DNA of 64,000 bases from CAVVDT01 sp963747005 (lineage in GTDB: Bacteria; Pseudomonadota; Alphaproteobacteria; Rhizobiales; Aestuariivirgaceae): NCBI GenBank assembly GCA_963747005.1, contig CAVVDT010000004.1, positions 310,001-374,000 on the forward strand, read 5' to 3'. A program made the position numbers and the translations under genes. Under the pieces are notes generated by a model, which made no database searches, was not told where the DNA came from, and worked only from the letters and a program-made list of their open reading frames with translations. Every line of letters begins with the position of its first letter. Within the stretch, counting starts at the first letter, position 1. Below, in pieces: positions 23,105 through 31,862 of this stretch.

Positions 23105-25762
23105 TTATGCCGGGCGTGCCACCGGCTTCAGCACCGAATAAAACGCCGCGATGGCAACGACATATAAAAGGCCGGCAAGCTCCAGCACCGCCGACAGGCC
23201 GAACTGGGTGGCGATGATCGGCACCGCCGCCGCCCCGATGACCGAAAAGCAGCCGTTGATGCCCCACGCCCACACGAACATGGTCGACTTGCCCAGCCGC
23301 CCCAGCGAGGTCATGGCGGTCGGCATGGGAAAGCCCATCAGGAAGGCCGGCGGCGCGATCAGCACCAGGCAGTAAAAGAGGCGCGCGCCATAGGCATTGA
23401 GCCCGATCCAGTTGAGGACCGGATCGAGCAGTGCGCCATAGGCGGCCAGCAGCCCGCCCGTCACCAGCAGGATGACCGGCAGGATATGCCTGGCGCGCGA
23501 CAGGATGCGTTCCGAGGCAAGACTGCCCAGTCCCGAGAACACCAGCATGCCAGTGATTGCCACCGATGCCGAGACGGTGGCGTTGCTGAGCGCCAGCATC
23601 AAGCGCCCGATGAGGCCCACCTCCACCATGATGTAGCCAAGCCCGAGACAGGCGAAATAGACGATGCTGCCGAGCTTGCCCGGATAGCGCGCAAAGACGA
23701 AGCGCCATCTGAGCAGCACCGGCAGGATCACCAGCCACGCCGCCGCCACACCGGCAATGGCCAATGTCGCCCATAGCACCAGATAGCCCCAGTCGTCCTG
23801 AAACAGGTCGAGCCGGCCGAGGGTGCGCGGCAGATCGCCGGGCCTCACATAGGCAGCGAAATAGGGCCGGTCGTTGCTGAGCGCGCCGATGTCGAACACA
23901 TAGGCGCCGGCCATGTCGCGCCAGCCTCCGTCGATGAGACTGTGCCAGGCAAGGCGGCCCACAATGGTGGATGGAAGGACTTCCGCCGGTGCATCGGGCG
24001 ACGGGTTGTCGCTGGTCGCCGGGACATTGTCCAGGCCGCTGGTCGAATCTGGCGAGGTCGAGGTTGCCTGCTGGTCGCCGGCGTCGGTGCCGTCCCCGAA
24101 GATCTGGGCCCGGTAGTTCGCCAGCACGTTGGCGCTCGCGGCATCATCGAAGGCAAAGCCCGGCGAATAGATCTCATCGAACGACATCGACTGTGAGTGC
24201 TTGCGCAGGGCGGCGATCTCTTCGTCGCTGAAGCCGCCACGCTTGTAGAGGACCGTGGTGGTGGAGAGATAGGACGATACGGCAAAGAACGACCTGGCCA
24301 CGTCTGCCTGGTCGAGCCGGCGGGCCGCTTCGGCCATGGTGGCGTAGAGCTTGAGGACGGATTTAGGCGGTTCTTCCTTGTTCCACAGCGTCACCGACAG
24401 GATGCCGCCCGGCTTCAGCGCCCGCATGTAGTCCTGCATGGCCTCGGCGGTATAGGCGTATTTCTCGACGATCGGAAAGCCGCCGGGATTGGACAGGCCG
24501 ACGGAATCGGCCAGGCTCAAATCGACGATGTCGAAGCGCCGGGTGGTGCGGGCAAGGAACAGCCGCCCTTCGTAGGGGATGACGGTGAGCCTGGGGTTGG
24601 CGAGGATGTCGCCGGTGAAATCGCGCAGCGGCTTGCTGGCAAAGGCCTCCAGCACCGCCGGATTGGCTTCCGCCACTGTCACGCTGCGCGAACCGCTGCC
24701 GAGCGCCACCATGGCCGAGATGCCGCCCCCGAACTGCACCACGAAGGTCTCCGGCGCCTTCTTGATCAGATAGGGGTAGTACATCGGCAGGTAGCGGAAA
24801 TAGGCATCATCGAGCGCGGTTGGCTTCCGCATGATGCCGCTCGGCCCCTCGCCGTCGATGTAAAGGCCGAGATAGGCGTTGGCCGGCAGTTCCGGCAGGT
24901 TGAAGGCGGCGTTGTCGGAAAGCCCCGGTGCAAAATGCAGATAGGAGCTGGCATAGACCTGGAGATCGCCGAACGGCGACACCGAACGGTAGATCCGCCG
25001 GGCATCGGGAAAATGCCGGGCATAGGCAACGCCCTTGTATTCGGAGACCGCAAGGCTGGGGATGCCGGCAAGTCCCGGCAGGTAGAGATGCATCGCCACC
25101 GCCACGAGGGCCACCGCCACCGCGCCGATGAGCCCCGGCAACCGCCCGAGCCCGCCAAACCAGAAGATGCATCCCAGCGCCGAAAGCGCCACCGGAACCA
25201 GGATGAGATCTTCCGGTGGAACGAAATACATCGCCCCCAGCACCGCCAGTCCCGCCAGGCCGGCGCCTGCCATGTCGGCGAAATAGACCCGCGCGAAGGT
25301 GCGCCGGTAATTGAGGAAGACCACGCCGAGAAACAGCGCCCCGGCAACGAACGGCACCAGATAGAGCGCGAAATTGGCGGCCAGTCGCCACTTCTGGGCC
25401 GGATCGGAGACGATGAAGATGGCGTTGAACGGCACTTGCTGGGCAATGAGATTGGCCCCCGCCGCGAGCGGGGCGAACACCGCCAGCGCCGCCCCCGCCA
25501 CCCCGCGCCAGTGACGCTCGAACCACGGCTCGGCGAGGCAGATCACCACGCTGGTGAGGCCAAAGCCGAGCATCGCGAGGCTGACCACCAGCGAACCGAA
25601 ATGCGCCCAGCTACCCACCGAGAAGATGCGCATGACGGCGATCTGCAGGGCAATGACGGCGCCCGCCGCCAGGGCGACGGCAATGTAGAGACTGGCTCCC
25701 GCGCGGTCGGTGTCGCCGGCTTGCGGATGGGCAGCGGCTTGGGCGGTCACGTGCGTGACCAT
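23105..25762 (-). CDS. Membrane protein with spermidine-synthase-like domain
   Basis: The 885-residue protein starts with about seven membrane helices (25-240). A soluble SAM-binding, spermidine-synthase-like Rossmann domain follows (about 330-480), with FVVQFGGGISAMVALG in place of the SAM glycine motif, VTVAEANPAV, and DIVDLSLADSVGLSNPG. A variable segment rich in Ser/Asp/Thr spans about 560-610, and six more membrane helices (670-880) complete it. Similar membrane-embedded spermidine-synthase homologues are widespread but mostly uncharacterised. The residues that bind putrescine are not evident, so polyamine synthesis should not be assumed. It lies 44 bp ahead of the acyl-CoA dehydrogenase and 42 bp after the methyltransferase. 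Confidence 0.8.
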   Translation of the reverse strand: MVTHVTAQAAAHPQAGDTDRAGASLYIAVALAAGAVIALQIAVMRIFSVGSWAHFGSLVVSLAMLGFGLTSVVICLAEPWFERHWRGVAGAALAVFAPLAAGANLIAQQVPFNAIFIVSDPAQKWRLAANFALYLVPFVAGALFLGVVFLNYRRTFARVYFADMAGAGLAGLAVLGAMYFVPPEDLILVPVALSALGCIFWFGGLGRLPGLIGAVAVALVAVAMHLYLPGLAGIPSLAVSEYKGVAYARHFPDARRIYRSVSPFGDLQVYASSYLHFAPGLSDNAAFNLPELPANAYLGLYIDGEGPSGIMRKPTALDDAYFRYLPMYYPYLIKKAPETFVVQFGGGISAMVALGSGSRSVTVAEANPAVLEAFASKPLRDFTGDILANPRLTVIPYEGRLFLARTTRRFDIVDLSLADSVGLSNPGGFPIVEKYAYTAEAMQDYMRALKPGGILSVTLWNKEEPPKSVLKLYATMAEAARRLDQADVARSFFAVSSYLSTTTVLYKRGGFSDEEIAALRKHSQSMSFDEIYSPGFAFDDAASANVLANYRAQIFGDGTDAGDQQATSTSPDSTSGLDNVPATSDNPSPDAPAEVLPSTIVGRLAWHSLIDGGWRDMAGAYVFDIGALSNDRPYFAAYVRPGDLPRTLGRLDLFQDDWGYLVLWATLAIAGVAAAWLVILPVLLRWRFVFARYPGKLGSIVYFACLGLGYIMVEVGLIGRLMLALSNATVSASVAITGMLVFSGLGSLASERILSRARHILPVILLVTGGLLAAYGALLDPVLNWIGLNAYGARLFYCLVLIAPPAFLMGFPMPTAMTSLGRLGKSTMFVWAWGINGCFSVIGAAAVPIIATQFGLSAVLELAGLLYVVAIAAFYSVLKPVARPA

Positions 25763-25804
25763 GCAGGATTTTGCGGCATTATCGGGCCCGGCGGATGAGG
25801 GTGC

Positions 25805-26674
25805 TCAGTTGTTGTGGGTTCCGCTGATCCGGGAACCCTCCAGCTTGGTGAAGGGCACGAACGACAGGGTTCCGCCGTGGTAGATATCGGAACGCGCCAC
25901 GCTCAGGGAACCGTCGCCCGCCTCTTTCTTGACGATGCGCAGGACATGCTGGGCGCCGGGCGGCCCGACCGGGATCACCATGCTGCCGCCGGTCTGCAAC
26001 TGCCGCAGCAATGGCGGCGGCACATGGTCGATGCCGCAGGTGACGATGATCTTGTCGAAGGGGGCCATCTCCTGCCAGCCGTAATAGCCATCGGCATTGC
26101 GGGTGGTGATCGCCTTGTACTCGCTGTAGCCCTCGGCAATGAGGCTGTCATAGATGCCGCGGGTGCGCTCGGCCAAGGGCTTGATGATCTCGATCGACCA
26201 TATCCTGTCGGTGAGGTTGGACAGATATGCCGACTGGTAGCCCGAACCGGTGCCGATCTCGAGCACCTTGTCGCCTCGCTTGACGTCGAGCGAATTGGTC
26301 ATCCGCGCCACCGTATTGGGCCCGGTGATCGAAACGCCAAAACCGATATCGAGATAGTGCCAAACATAGGCCCGGTCGAGATTGCGGCTGGTGACGAATT
26401 TCTCGCGCGGCGTCATCAGGAAGGCGCGGGTGTCACGGTCGTCCCACAGGTCATGATGGGCAATGAGCGCGCGATAGCGGTCGAACCTCTGGCCGAGGAA
26501 GCGCGGGTCCTCGCCGCGGTTCTTGACCATCCAGTCGATGAATTCGGCGCGCTTGCCCCACGGCGGTGTCAGATCGAAGCTGTAGGGCGTGGGAACGCTG
26601 GCGCGCACCGGCAGCGGCAGCAACCCGGTGACCGTCGCGGCGCTGGCGCCAATGAGGAGTTCACGCTTGTTCAC
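25805..26674 (-). CDS. Exported protein-L-isoaspartate methyltransferase homologue
   Basis: PCMT-family enzymes methylate isoaspartyl residues to start repair of aged proteins. The 289-residue product has the SAM motif VLEIGTGSGYQSAYLS (about 135) and the later PPPLLRQLQTGGSMVIPVG segment that is typical of PCMT. Unlike the cytoplasmic enzyme it carries an N-terminal export signal, KRELLIGASAATVTGLLPL ending PVRAS. The KR pair is reminiscent of a weak Tat signal. About 90 residues separate the signal from the methyltransferase fold. The GTG at 26674 has GGAGAG 8 nt upstream; the open frame continues to 26722. A periplasmic site would need a source of SAM, so another substrate is possible. Confidence 0.85.
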   Translation of the reverse strand: MNKRELLIGASAATVTGLLPLPVRASVPTPYSFDLTPPWGKRAEFIDWMVKNRGEDPRFLGQRFDRYRALIAHHDLWDDRDTRAFLMTPREKFVTSRNLDRAYVWHYLDIGFGVSITGPNTVARMTNSLDVKRGDKVLEIGTGSGYQSAYLSNLTDRIWSIEIIKPLAERTRGIYDSLIAEGYSEYKAITTRNADGYYGWQEMAPFDKIIVTCGIDHVPPPLLRQLQTGGSMVIPVGPPGAQHVLRIVKKEAGDGSLSVARSDIYHGGTLSFVPFTKLEGSRISGTHNN

Positions 26675-26862
26675 GGCACATCTCTCCACCCGATTCGGGG
26701 CCCAATCAAGCCCCACCTCCATGCAACCCGGAGGTCACACCAGCAAAGCGGCGGGTATTTGACCGGCCTGCAATCGTGAACATTTTGAGGCAGCGGATTT
26801 ACCTTCCGTTAAGGGCTGCGGCGCGAGACTTTCACGCCAGCGCCAAACGCGGAGCAGAGACC

Positions 26863-27222
26863 ATGGCCGAAGGTTGCTCGACCATCGACGACATCGAGGA
26901 TTTTGCCCTGGCAAGCCAGCACATGGCGGCAACCGCCTGCCGTGCCGCCCTCGCCCAAACCAGGGGCATCCTCGGCGCGCCCGCCAGCGCTGCCGGGTTG
27001 AGCGAAATCACCCGTCTCATCGGCATGACCCATCGCATCGCGACCTGCCTCGATATCGGCGCGCAGGCCCTCGCCGACGACGACCCCGACAGCGCGCTGC
27101 TCGAACATGCCCGCGCCGTGATGCTGATGAACGCCCTGCCGCTGATCGTCGCCCGCCACGGCCAGGCGGCTCCAGTGCCCCTTGCCTCGGCCGCCGATCA
27201 GAAGTCGGGCAGCACCGGCTGA
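26863..27222 (+). CDS. Hypothetical protein, 119 residues
   Basis: This is a small, mostly helical, Ala-rich acidic protein with no family I recognise. It contains three predicted helices, for example DFALASQHMAATACRAALAQ and SALLEHARAVMLMNALPLIV, and no signal or membrane segment. The ATG at 26863 is preceded by GGAGCAGAGACC, a good ribosome site; the frame is open further up to 26776. It is transcribed divergently from the PCMT-like gene and its last 25 bp overlap the end of the convergent YmdB-type gene. Codon use (GC-rich third positions) matches the neighbours, which supports a real gene. Confidence 0.65.
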   Translation: MAEGCSTIDDIEDFALASQHMAATACRAALAQTRGILGAPASAAGLSEITRLIGMTHRIATCLDIGAQALADDDPDSALLEHARAVMLMNALPLIVARHGQAAPVPLASAADQKSGSTG

Positions 27223-28013
27223 AGCCGGCCACCGGCGCGGATCGGGGCGATCTCGAGGGCGAGACCCGTCTCGTCGTCGGTTTCCACCAACACGCCGCAC
27301 ACCGTCGCCTCGCCCTCGGCCGGCTCCATGCGCCCGCCGGAGATGCGGCGCTGGAAACGGGTGAGCGGTTCGGCCTTGTCCATGCCGATCACCGAATCGA
27401 ATGAGCCGCACATGCCGGCATCGGTCAGATAGGCCGTGCCGTGCGGCAGGATCTGGTGATCGGCGGTCGGCACATGGGTATGGGTGCCGACCACCAGGCT
27501 CACCCGACCGTCGGCGGCATGGCCCATGGCCATCTTCTCCGAGGTGGCCTCGGCATGCATGTCGACGATGATGGCATCGGCGCCGATGCCCAGCGGACAG
27601 GCTTCCAGTTCGCGTTCCAGCGCCGCGAAGGGATCATCGAGCGGCTCCATCATCACCCGCCCCATGATGTTCATTACCAGCACCTGGCGCCCCGAGGCGG
27701 TCTCATAGAGATTGGCCCCGCGCCCCGGCGTGCCGGGCGGGTAGTTGACGGGCCGGAGAAGTTGCGGAACGCGCTCGATGAAGACCAGCGCCTCGCGCTG
27801 GGCAAAGGCATGGTTGCCGAGCGTGATGCAATCGGCGCCGGCATCAAGGATCTCCTTGCAGATGTCCTCGGTGATGCCGAAGCCGCCGGCGGCGTTTTCA
27901 CCGTTCACCACCACGAAGTCCGGCTTGAAGGCCTGCTTCAGGCCCGGCAGGCGTTCCACCAGCGCCTTGCGGCCGGAACGGCCCACCACATCGCCGAAGA
28001 ACATCAATCTCAT
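27198..28013 (-). CDS. YmdB-type metallophosphoesterase (TIGR00282 family)
   Basis: The 271-residue protein belongs to the calcineurin-like phosphoesterases related to Bacillus YmdB and Deinococcus DR1281, which hydrolyse 2',3'-cyclic nucleotides. Metal-binding motifs are visible in order: FFGDVVGRSGR (residues 5-15), VVNGENAAGGFG (about 35-46), LGNHAF (about 66-71), and VVGTHTHVPTAD (about 172-183). It overlaps the downstream end of the folate cyclo-ligase gene by 4 bp (28010-28013), so the two are translationally coupled. This pairing is common in alphaproteobacteria. Confidence 0.93.
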   Translation of the reverse strand: MRLMFFGDVVGRSGRKALVERLPGLKQAFKPDFVVVNGENAAGGFGITEDICKEILDAGADCITLGNHAFAQREALVFIERVPQLLRPVNYPPGTPGRGANLYETASGRQVLVMNIMGRVMMEPLDDPFAALERELEACPLGIGADAIIVDMHAEATSEKMAMGHAADGRVSLVVGTHTHVPTADHQILPHGTAYLTDAGMCGSFDSVIGMDKAEPLTRFQRRISGGRMEPAEGEATVCGVLVETDDETGLALEIAPIRAGGRLQPVLPDF

Positions 28014-28627
28014 TGCGCCGCATCCTCAAGGCGTTCGACCTTGCGGGCGCCCATTTCGGTAAGGATCCAGTCGAGCGGCTGGTCATGGGCATCGCGCGGC
28101 ACATGGTGCACCTCCTGCTCGGCATAGGCGACGCCGACGGCGATGACCGGCCTTTCGCTGCGCAGGCGTTCGAGGGTGCGGTCATAGAACCCGCCGCCGT
28201 AGCCGAGTTGGTAGCCGCCCGAATCGAAGGCGAGCATGGGCACCAGCAGGACATCGGGAACCGTCGTCGCCGCCGTATCCAGCGGCACGGGGATGTTCCA
28301 TGCCCCGGCCTCGGTCGGCTCACCCGGCCGCCACAGGCGAAACAGCAAGGGCTGGTTCCTGCCCGTCACCACCGGCAGCGCCGTCAGAAAGCCGGCAGCC
28401 GCCAGCCTGGCCAGCAACGGCTTGACGTCGATCTCGCTCTGATAGGGCAGAAACCCCGAGACGACGGCCCCGGGCGCGAGGTTCAGGAAATCGAGCCCCA
28501 GCATGGCCAGCGCCGCACCGGCTCCGCCAAGGTCGGCCTGATGCGCCTTCTGTCGCACCACTGCGGCCACCTTGCGCGCCTCTTTTTTCTTGTCGCTCAG
28601 TGACGCGGGCGTCGCCTGGTGCTGCAT
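28010..28627 (-). CDS. 5-formyltetrahydrofolate cyclo-ligase
   Basis: This enzyme (YgfA/MTHFS) converts 5-formyl-THF to 5,10-methenyl-THF with ATP, returning stored folate to the C1 pool. The 205-residue product has the N-terminal Lys/Arg-rich helix (KKKEARKVAAVVRQK), the GFLPYQSEIDVKPLL segment and the C-terminal signature MLAFDSGGYQLGYGGGFYDRTL. The ATG at 28627 is preceded by AGAGG; the frame upstream to 28732 runs into the 6S RNA candidate. The order zapA, 6S RNA, cyclo-ligase is the same as in E. coli (zapA-ssrS-ygfA). Confidence 0.93.
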   Translation of the reverse strand: MQHQATPASLSDKKKEARKVAAVVRQKAHQADLGGAGAALAMLGLDFLNLAPGAVVSGFLPYQSEIDVKPLLARLAAAGFLTALPVVTGRNQPLLFRLWRPGEPTEAGAWNIPVPLDTAATTVPDVLLVPMLAFDSGGYQLGYGGGFYDRTLERLRSERPVIAVGVAYAEQEVHHVPRDAHDQPLDWILTEMGARKVERLEDAAQ

Positions 28628-28694
28628 GGCTTGCTGCCTCTTGTTGTTGAAAGCGACGAGCCGCCCTGGCCGTGGGAGGTGAAGATCCCGGGTC

Positions 28695-28830
28695 CCTACA
28701 ATTGTAGGTGGGCGCCGTGTGTCGAGGGCCAAGGGCCCAGGCCAGGAACAGCTCCCATTAAGGATCGTATCGGCCCTGGGAAAATGTACTCCTCACGAAC
28801 CGGACAGCCCGTCGATTGCCTACTTAGGCG
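28695..28830 (-). ncRNA. ssrS: 6S RNA candidate
   Basis: The 241-bp gap between zapA and the folate cyclo-ligase gene is where 6S RNA lies in many proteobacteria. On the minus strand a 5' GTAGGC (near 28823) can pair with a 3' CACCTAC (near 28704) to close a long stem. G- and C-rich arms follow (GACGGGCTG, CTGGGCCCTTGGCCC). A perfect palindrome CCTACAATTGTAGG spans 28695-28708. A possible promoter (TTGCCC, 17 bp, CTAGCG) lies above 28830. 6S RNA binds sigma-70 holoenzyme and represses transcription in stationary phase. The ends are approximate, and no covariance search could be run. Confidence 0.6.
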
Positions 28831-28868
28831 CTAGCGATGGGAAAATCCACTGGGCAAATCGGTTCTGT

Positions 28869-29243
28869 CTATTTGTCGCCGGCGTTCGCCTTGGAGCGTT
28901 CGCGCGCCAGGGCATCGAGACGCCTGGCTGCTGATTCGATGCGCTCTGCCACCTGATCTTCCTGCGCCGCACCCTGCTTTTCAATGCCGCTGCGCGCATC
29001 ACGCAAGGCCCCGACCTCGTCCTGCAAATCCTCGATCTTGCGCAGCGCCTCCGACAGGCGATCGGCCACCACCAGCCCGGCCATCAGCAACAGCCTGATA
29101 TCGCCGACCTGGCCGACCCCGCCCTTGATGGTCGTCACTTCGCTATCGAGCAACTGCGCCAGTTCGATCAGGTGCTCTTCTTCACCATCGCTGCAGTTCA
29201 TCGTGTAGGGACGGCCATTGACCTCGACCACGACTTGTCCCAT
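28869..29243 (-). CDS. zapA: Cell division protein ZapA
   Basis: ZapA binds FtsZ and bundles its filaments at the division site. The 124-residue product has the ZapA beta-hairpin start VVVEVNGRPYTMNCSDGEEEHL and the helix LAQLLDSEV. A long coiled coil with DIRLLLMAGLVVADRLSEAL (about 50-70) continues to the C-terminus as a charged heptad-like segment. The ATG at 29243 is 8 nt after AGAGG; a GTG at 29252 is the alternative. It lies 44 bp after the DUF4164 gene and just upstream of the 6S RNA candidate. Confidence 0.92.
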   Translation of the reverse strand: MGQVVVEVNGRPYTMNCSDGEEEHLIELAQLLDSEVTTIKGGVGQVGDIRLLLMAGLVVADRLSEALRKIEDLQDEVGALRDARSGIEKQGAAQEDQVAERIESAARRLDALARERSKANAGDK

Positions 29244-29287
29244 GGGCCTCACCTCTTGCCTGAAATTCGGGCCTACGTTGCCGCTAT

Positions 29288-29560
29288 CTATTTGCCAAGC
29301 ACCTTGCGGATGCGCGTCATCGCCAGGTCCACCCGGCGCTGGGCCTGCCGGTTGGCTTCATCGAGCTCGCTCGCCTTGCCCCTCACCTGATCGAGCTCTT
29401 CAGCCAGCCTTGCCCGGTCCTGCCTCAGCGCTTCGGCTTCGCCCTTTGAGCTGGCCAGGGCCATCTCGCGCTCACCCGCCTGGGCCATGGCGGCCTCCAG
29501 CCGGCGCAACGCCGCTTCGAAACGATCCAGCGCCCCGATAATCCTCGATTCGTCTGCCAT
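29288..29560 (-). CDS. DUF4164-family coiled-coil protein
   Basis: The 90-residue protein is predicted to be almost entirely coiled coil, with Glu/Ala/Arg heptads (ALDRFEAALRRLEAAMAQAG, EALRQDRARLAEELDQVR). It ends in TRIRKVLGK, typical of the DUF4164 family found beside zapA in alphaproteobacteria. Function is unknown. Its constant pairing with zapA suggests a division-related role, which is inference only. The ATG at 29560 has GGAGG 5 nt upstream; the GTG at 29566 is less well placed. It should be co-transcribed with zapA. Confidence 0.85.
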   Translation of the reverse strand: MADESRIIGALDRFEAALRRLEAAMAQAGEREMALASSKGEAEALRQDRARLAEELDQVRGKASELDEANRQAQRRVDLAMTRIRKVLGK

Positions 29561-29748
29561 CGCCACCTCCCACCGGACGCGGCGAACCCCGACTCAACCT
29601 GCCCCATATTCGCCGCCCGCCTAAAACAATAAAGCCTAATCCCGCCAAAGGGAACCACTGAGAAGTGAGGATTCCGGATGCATTTTTGCGCAAAGCCCGC
29701 ATCCGTGGCCGTGCCGGCAGAGGTCTCCACAGATCAAGCCTGAGACCA

Positions 29749-29776
29749 TTGACAGGCCAAGGCCGGATGTTATGTG
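29749..29776 (+). promoter_or_regulatory. Sigma-70-type promoter of tkt
   Basis: TTGACA (29749-29754), a 16-bp spacer, then TATGTG (29771-29776), 30 bp upstream of the tkt start at 29806. The -35 box is a perfect consensus. It is the only strong promoter seen ahead of the tkt-pgk-fba run. Confidence 0.65.
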
Positions 29777-29805
29777 TGGCCGCGGCTTGGATGGGCGGAC
29801 ATGAC

Positions 29806-31857
29806 ATGAACATCAAAACTGCGGCCAAGGGCATCGAGGTCTCAGGCAAGATCGACCTGGCGCGCCACAAGGATATGGCGAACGCCCTGCGTGCCCTGTC
29901 GATGGATGCCGTCGAGAAGGCGAAGTCCGGCCATCCCGGCCTGCCCATGGGCGCCGCCGATGTTGCCACCGTCCTGTTCACGCGCTTCCTGCGCTTCGAT
30001 CCGCAAACACCGAACTGGCCGGATCGCGACCGTTTCGTGCTCTCGGCCGGCCATGGCTCGATGCTGCTCTATTCGCTGCTCTATCTCCTCGGCTACGAGG
30101 ACATGACGATCGAGGAAATCGAGAATTTCCGCCAGCTCGGCGCCCGCACCGCCGGGCATCCCGAATACGGCCATGCCTCGGGCATCGAAACCACCACCGG
30201 CCCGCTCGGCCAGGGTCTCGCCAACGCCGTCGGCATGGCCATCGCCGAGCGCCATCTCAATGCCCGCTTCGGCGATGCCCTGGTCAATCATCGCACCTAT
30301 ACGCTGGTCGGTGACGGCTGCCTGATGGAGGGCATCTCGCAGGAGGCCATCGCCCTGGCGGGCCATCTGCGGCTCAACCGCCTGGTGGTCCTGTTCGACG
30401 ACAACGGCATTTCCATCGACGGCCCGGTGTCGCTGGCCGACAACACCGACCAGCTTGCCCGCTTCGCCGCCAGCGGGTGGTCGGTGACACGCGTCGACGG
30501 CCACGATCCCGACGCCATCTGCGCTGCCCTCGAGGCCGCCCAGACAAGCGAGCGCCCGAGCCTCATCGCCTGCCGCACCATCATCGGCTTCGGCGCACCC
30601 AAAAAGCAGGGGACAGCGGGCGCCCATGGCGCCGCCCTCGGCCCCGAGGAAGTTGCCGCCGCCCGCACCGCGCTCGGCTGGCCCTACCCGCCCTTCGAGG
30701 TGCCCACATCGATCCGCGACGCCTGGCGGCTGGCCGGCCTGAAGGGATGCAAGGAGCGCAAGGGCTGGGAGCAGCGGCTGGAGGAGATCGGCAACGGCGC
30801 CAAGGCCGATTTCGAGCGCGCCATGGCCGGCGATCTGCCGCTGACATTCGATGAGGCGATGCAGGATTATCGCAAGTCCCTGGCCGATGCCCCGCCCGCC
30901 CTCGCCACCCGCAATGCCTCGCAGAACACCCTCGACGTCATCAACCAGGTACTCAGCGACACGATCGGCGGCTCGGCCGACCTGACGGGCTCCAATAACA
31001 CCCGCTCCGCGGACCTCGCACTGCTCACGCCTGAAAACTATGGCGGGCGCTACCTCCACTACGGGGTGCGCGAGCACGCCATGGCCGCCGTCATGAACGG
31101 CCTGGCGCTGCATGGCGGCGTCATTCCCTATGGCGGCACCTTCCTGGTCTTCACCGACTATTGCCGCCCCGCCCTTCGCCTGTCGGCGCTCATGGGCCAG
31201 CGCGTCATCTATGTGATGACGCATGACTCCATCGGTCTGGGCGAGGACGGACCGACCCATCAGCCGGTGGAGCATCTGGCGGCGCTGCGCGCCATGCCCG
31301 AGCTTCTGGTGATGCGGCCGTGCGATGCCATGGAGACCGCCGAATGCTGGCAGGCCGCCATCGCATCACGGTCAAGGCCCGCCGTTCTGGCGCTCAGCCG
31401 CCAGAAACTGGCGCCCATGCGCACCCGCTACAACAAGATCAATTACGCCGAGCGCGGCGCCTACGAGCTGGACTCTGGTGCCCACGAGGGCGGCAACCAG
31501 GTGGTGCTGTTTGCTACCGGATCGGAGGTGGAGATCGCCAACGCCGCCCACAGGCAATTGAGCGAAAACGGCATTTCTGCCCGTCTCGTCTCGGTTCCGT
31601 GCATGGAACTGTTTGCGGCCCAGAGCGATGACTACCGCAAGCTGATCCTCGGCGACGAACCGGTGCGCGTGGCCGTCGAGGCCGGCGTGCGCATGGGCTG
31701 GGATCAATTCATCGGCACCGATGGCATCTTCATCGGCATGACGGGGTTCGGTGCCAGCGCCCCTGCCGCCGCGCTCTATGAGCATTTCGGCATCACCGCC
31801 GCCGCCGTCGTCGAGCAGGTCACGGCGCGGCTGGCAGCGAACGCCGAAGAGGACTGA
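29806..31857 (+). CDS. tkt: Transketolase
   Basis: Transketolase moves two-carbon units between sugar phosphates in the pentose phosphate pathway with thiamine pyrophosphate. The 683-residue product has KSGHPGLPMGAADV near the N-terminus and the TPP motif beginning GDGCLMEG and ending in N (about 168-197). The pyrimidine-domain Glu lies in HYGVREHAMAAVMNG, and the substrate loop is HDSIGLGEDGPTHQP. The ATG at 29806 is chosen because of its distance from the promoter. MANALRALSMDAV further in is the usual family start, so 10-20 extra N-terminal residues are possible. pgk starts 5 bp after the stop. Confidence 0.96.
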   Translation: MNIKTAAKGIEVSGKIDLARHKDMANALRALSMDAVEKAKSGHPGLPMGAADVATVLFTRFLRFDPQTPNWPDRDRFVLSAGHGSMLLYSLLYLLGYEDMTIEEIENFRQLGARTAGHPEYGHASGIETTTGPLGQGLANAVGMAIAERHLNARFGDALVNHRTYTLVGDGCLMEGISQEAIALAGHLRLNRLVVLFDDNGISIDGPVSLADNTDQLARFAASGWSVTRVDGHDPDAICAALEAAQTSERPSLIACRTIIGFGAPKKQGTAGAHGAALGPEEVAAARTALGWPYPPFEVPTSIRDAWRLAGLKGCKERKGWEQRLEEIGNGAKADFERAMAGDLPLTFDEAMQDYRKSLADAPPALATRNASQNTLDVINQVLSDTIGGSADLTGSNNTRSADLALLTPENYGGRYLHYGVREHAMAAVMNGLALHGGVIPYGGTFLVFTDYCRPALRLSALMGQRVIYVMTHDSIGLGEDGPTHQPVEHLAALRAMPELLVMRPCDAMETAECWQAAIASRSRPAVLALSRQKLAPMRTRYNKINYAERGAYELDSGAHEGGNQVVLFATGSEVEIANAAHRQLSENGISARLVSVPCMELFAAQSDDYRKLILGDEPVRVAVEAGVRMGWDQFIGTDGIFIGMTGFGASAPAAALYEHFGITAAAVVEQVTARLAANAEED

Positions 31858-31862
31858 TCGCC

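Noticed and set aside
23061..23774. N-terminal extension of the acyl-CoA dehydrogenase frame
   Set aside because: The extra 238 codons overlap the neighbouring membrane-protein gene in a different frame and resemble no dehydrogenase domain; a GTG with a strong ribosome site at 23060 gives normal length.
24197..25798. Plus-strand frame of 533 codons opposite the 885-residue membrane protein
   Set aside because: Antisense shadow; no recognisable domain, and the minus-strand gene has clear helices and a Rossmann fold.
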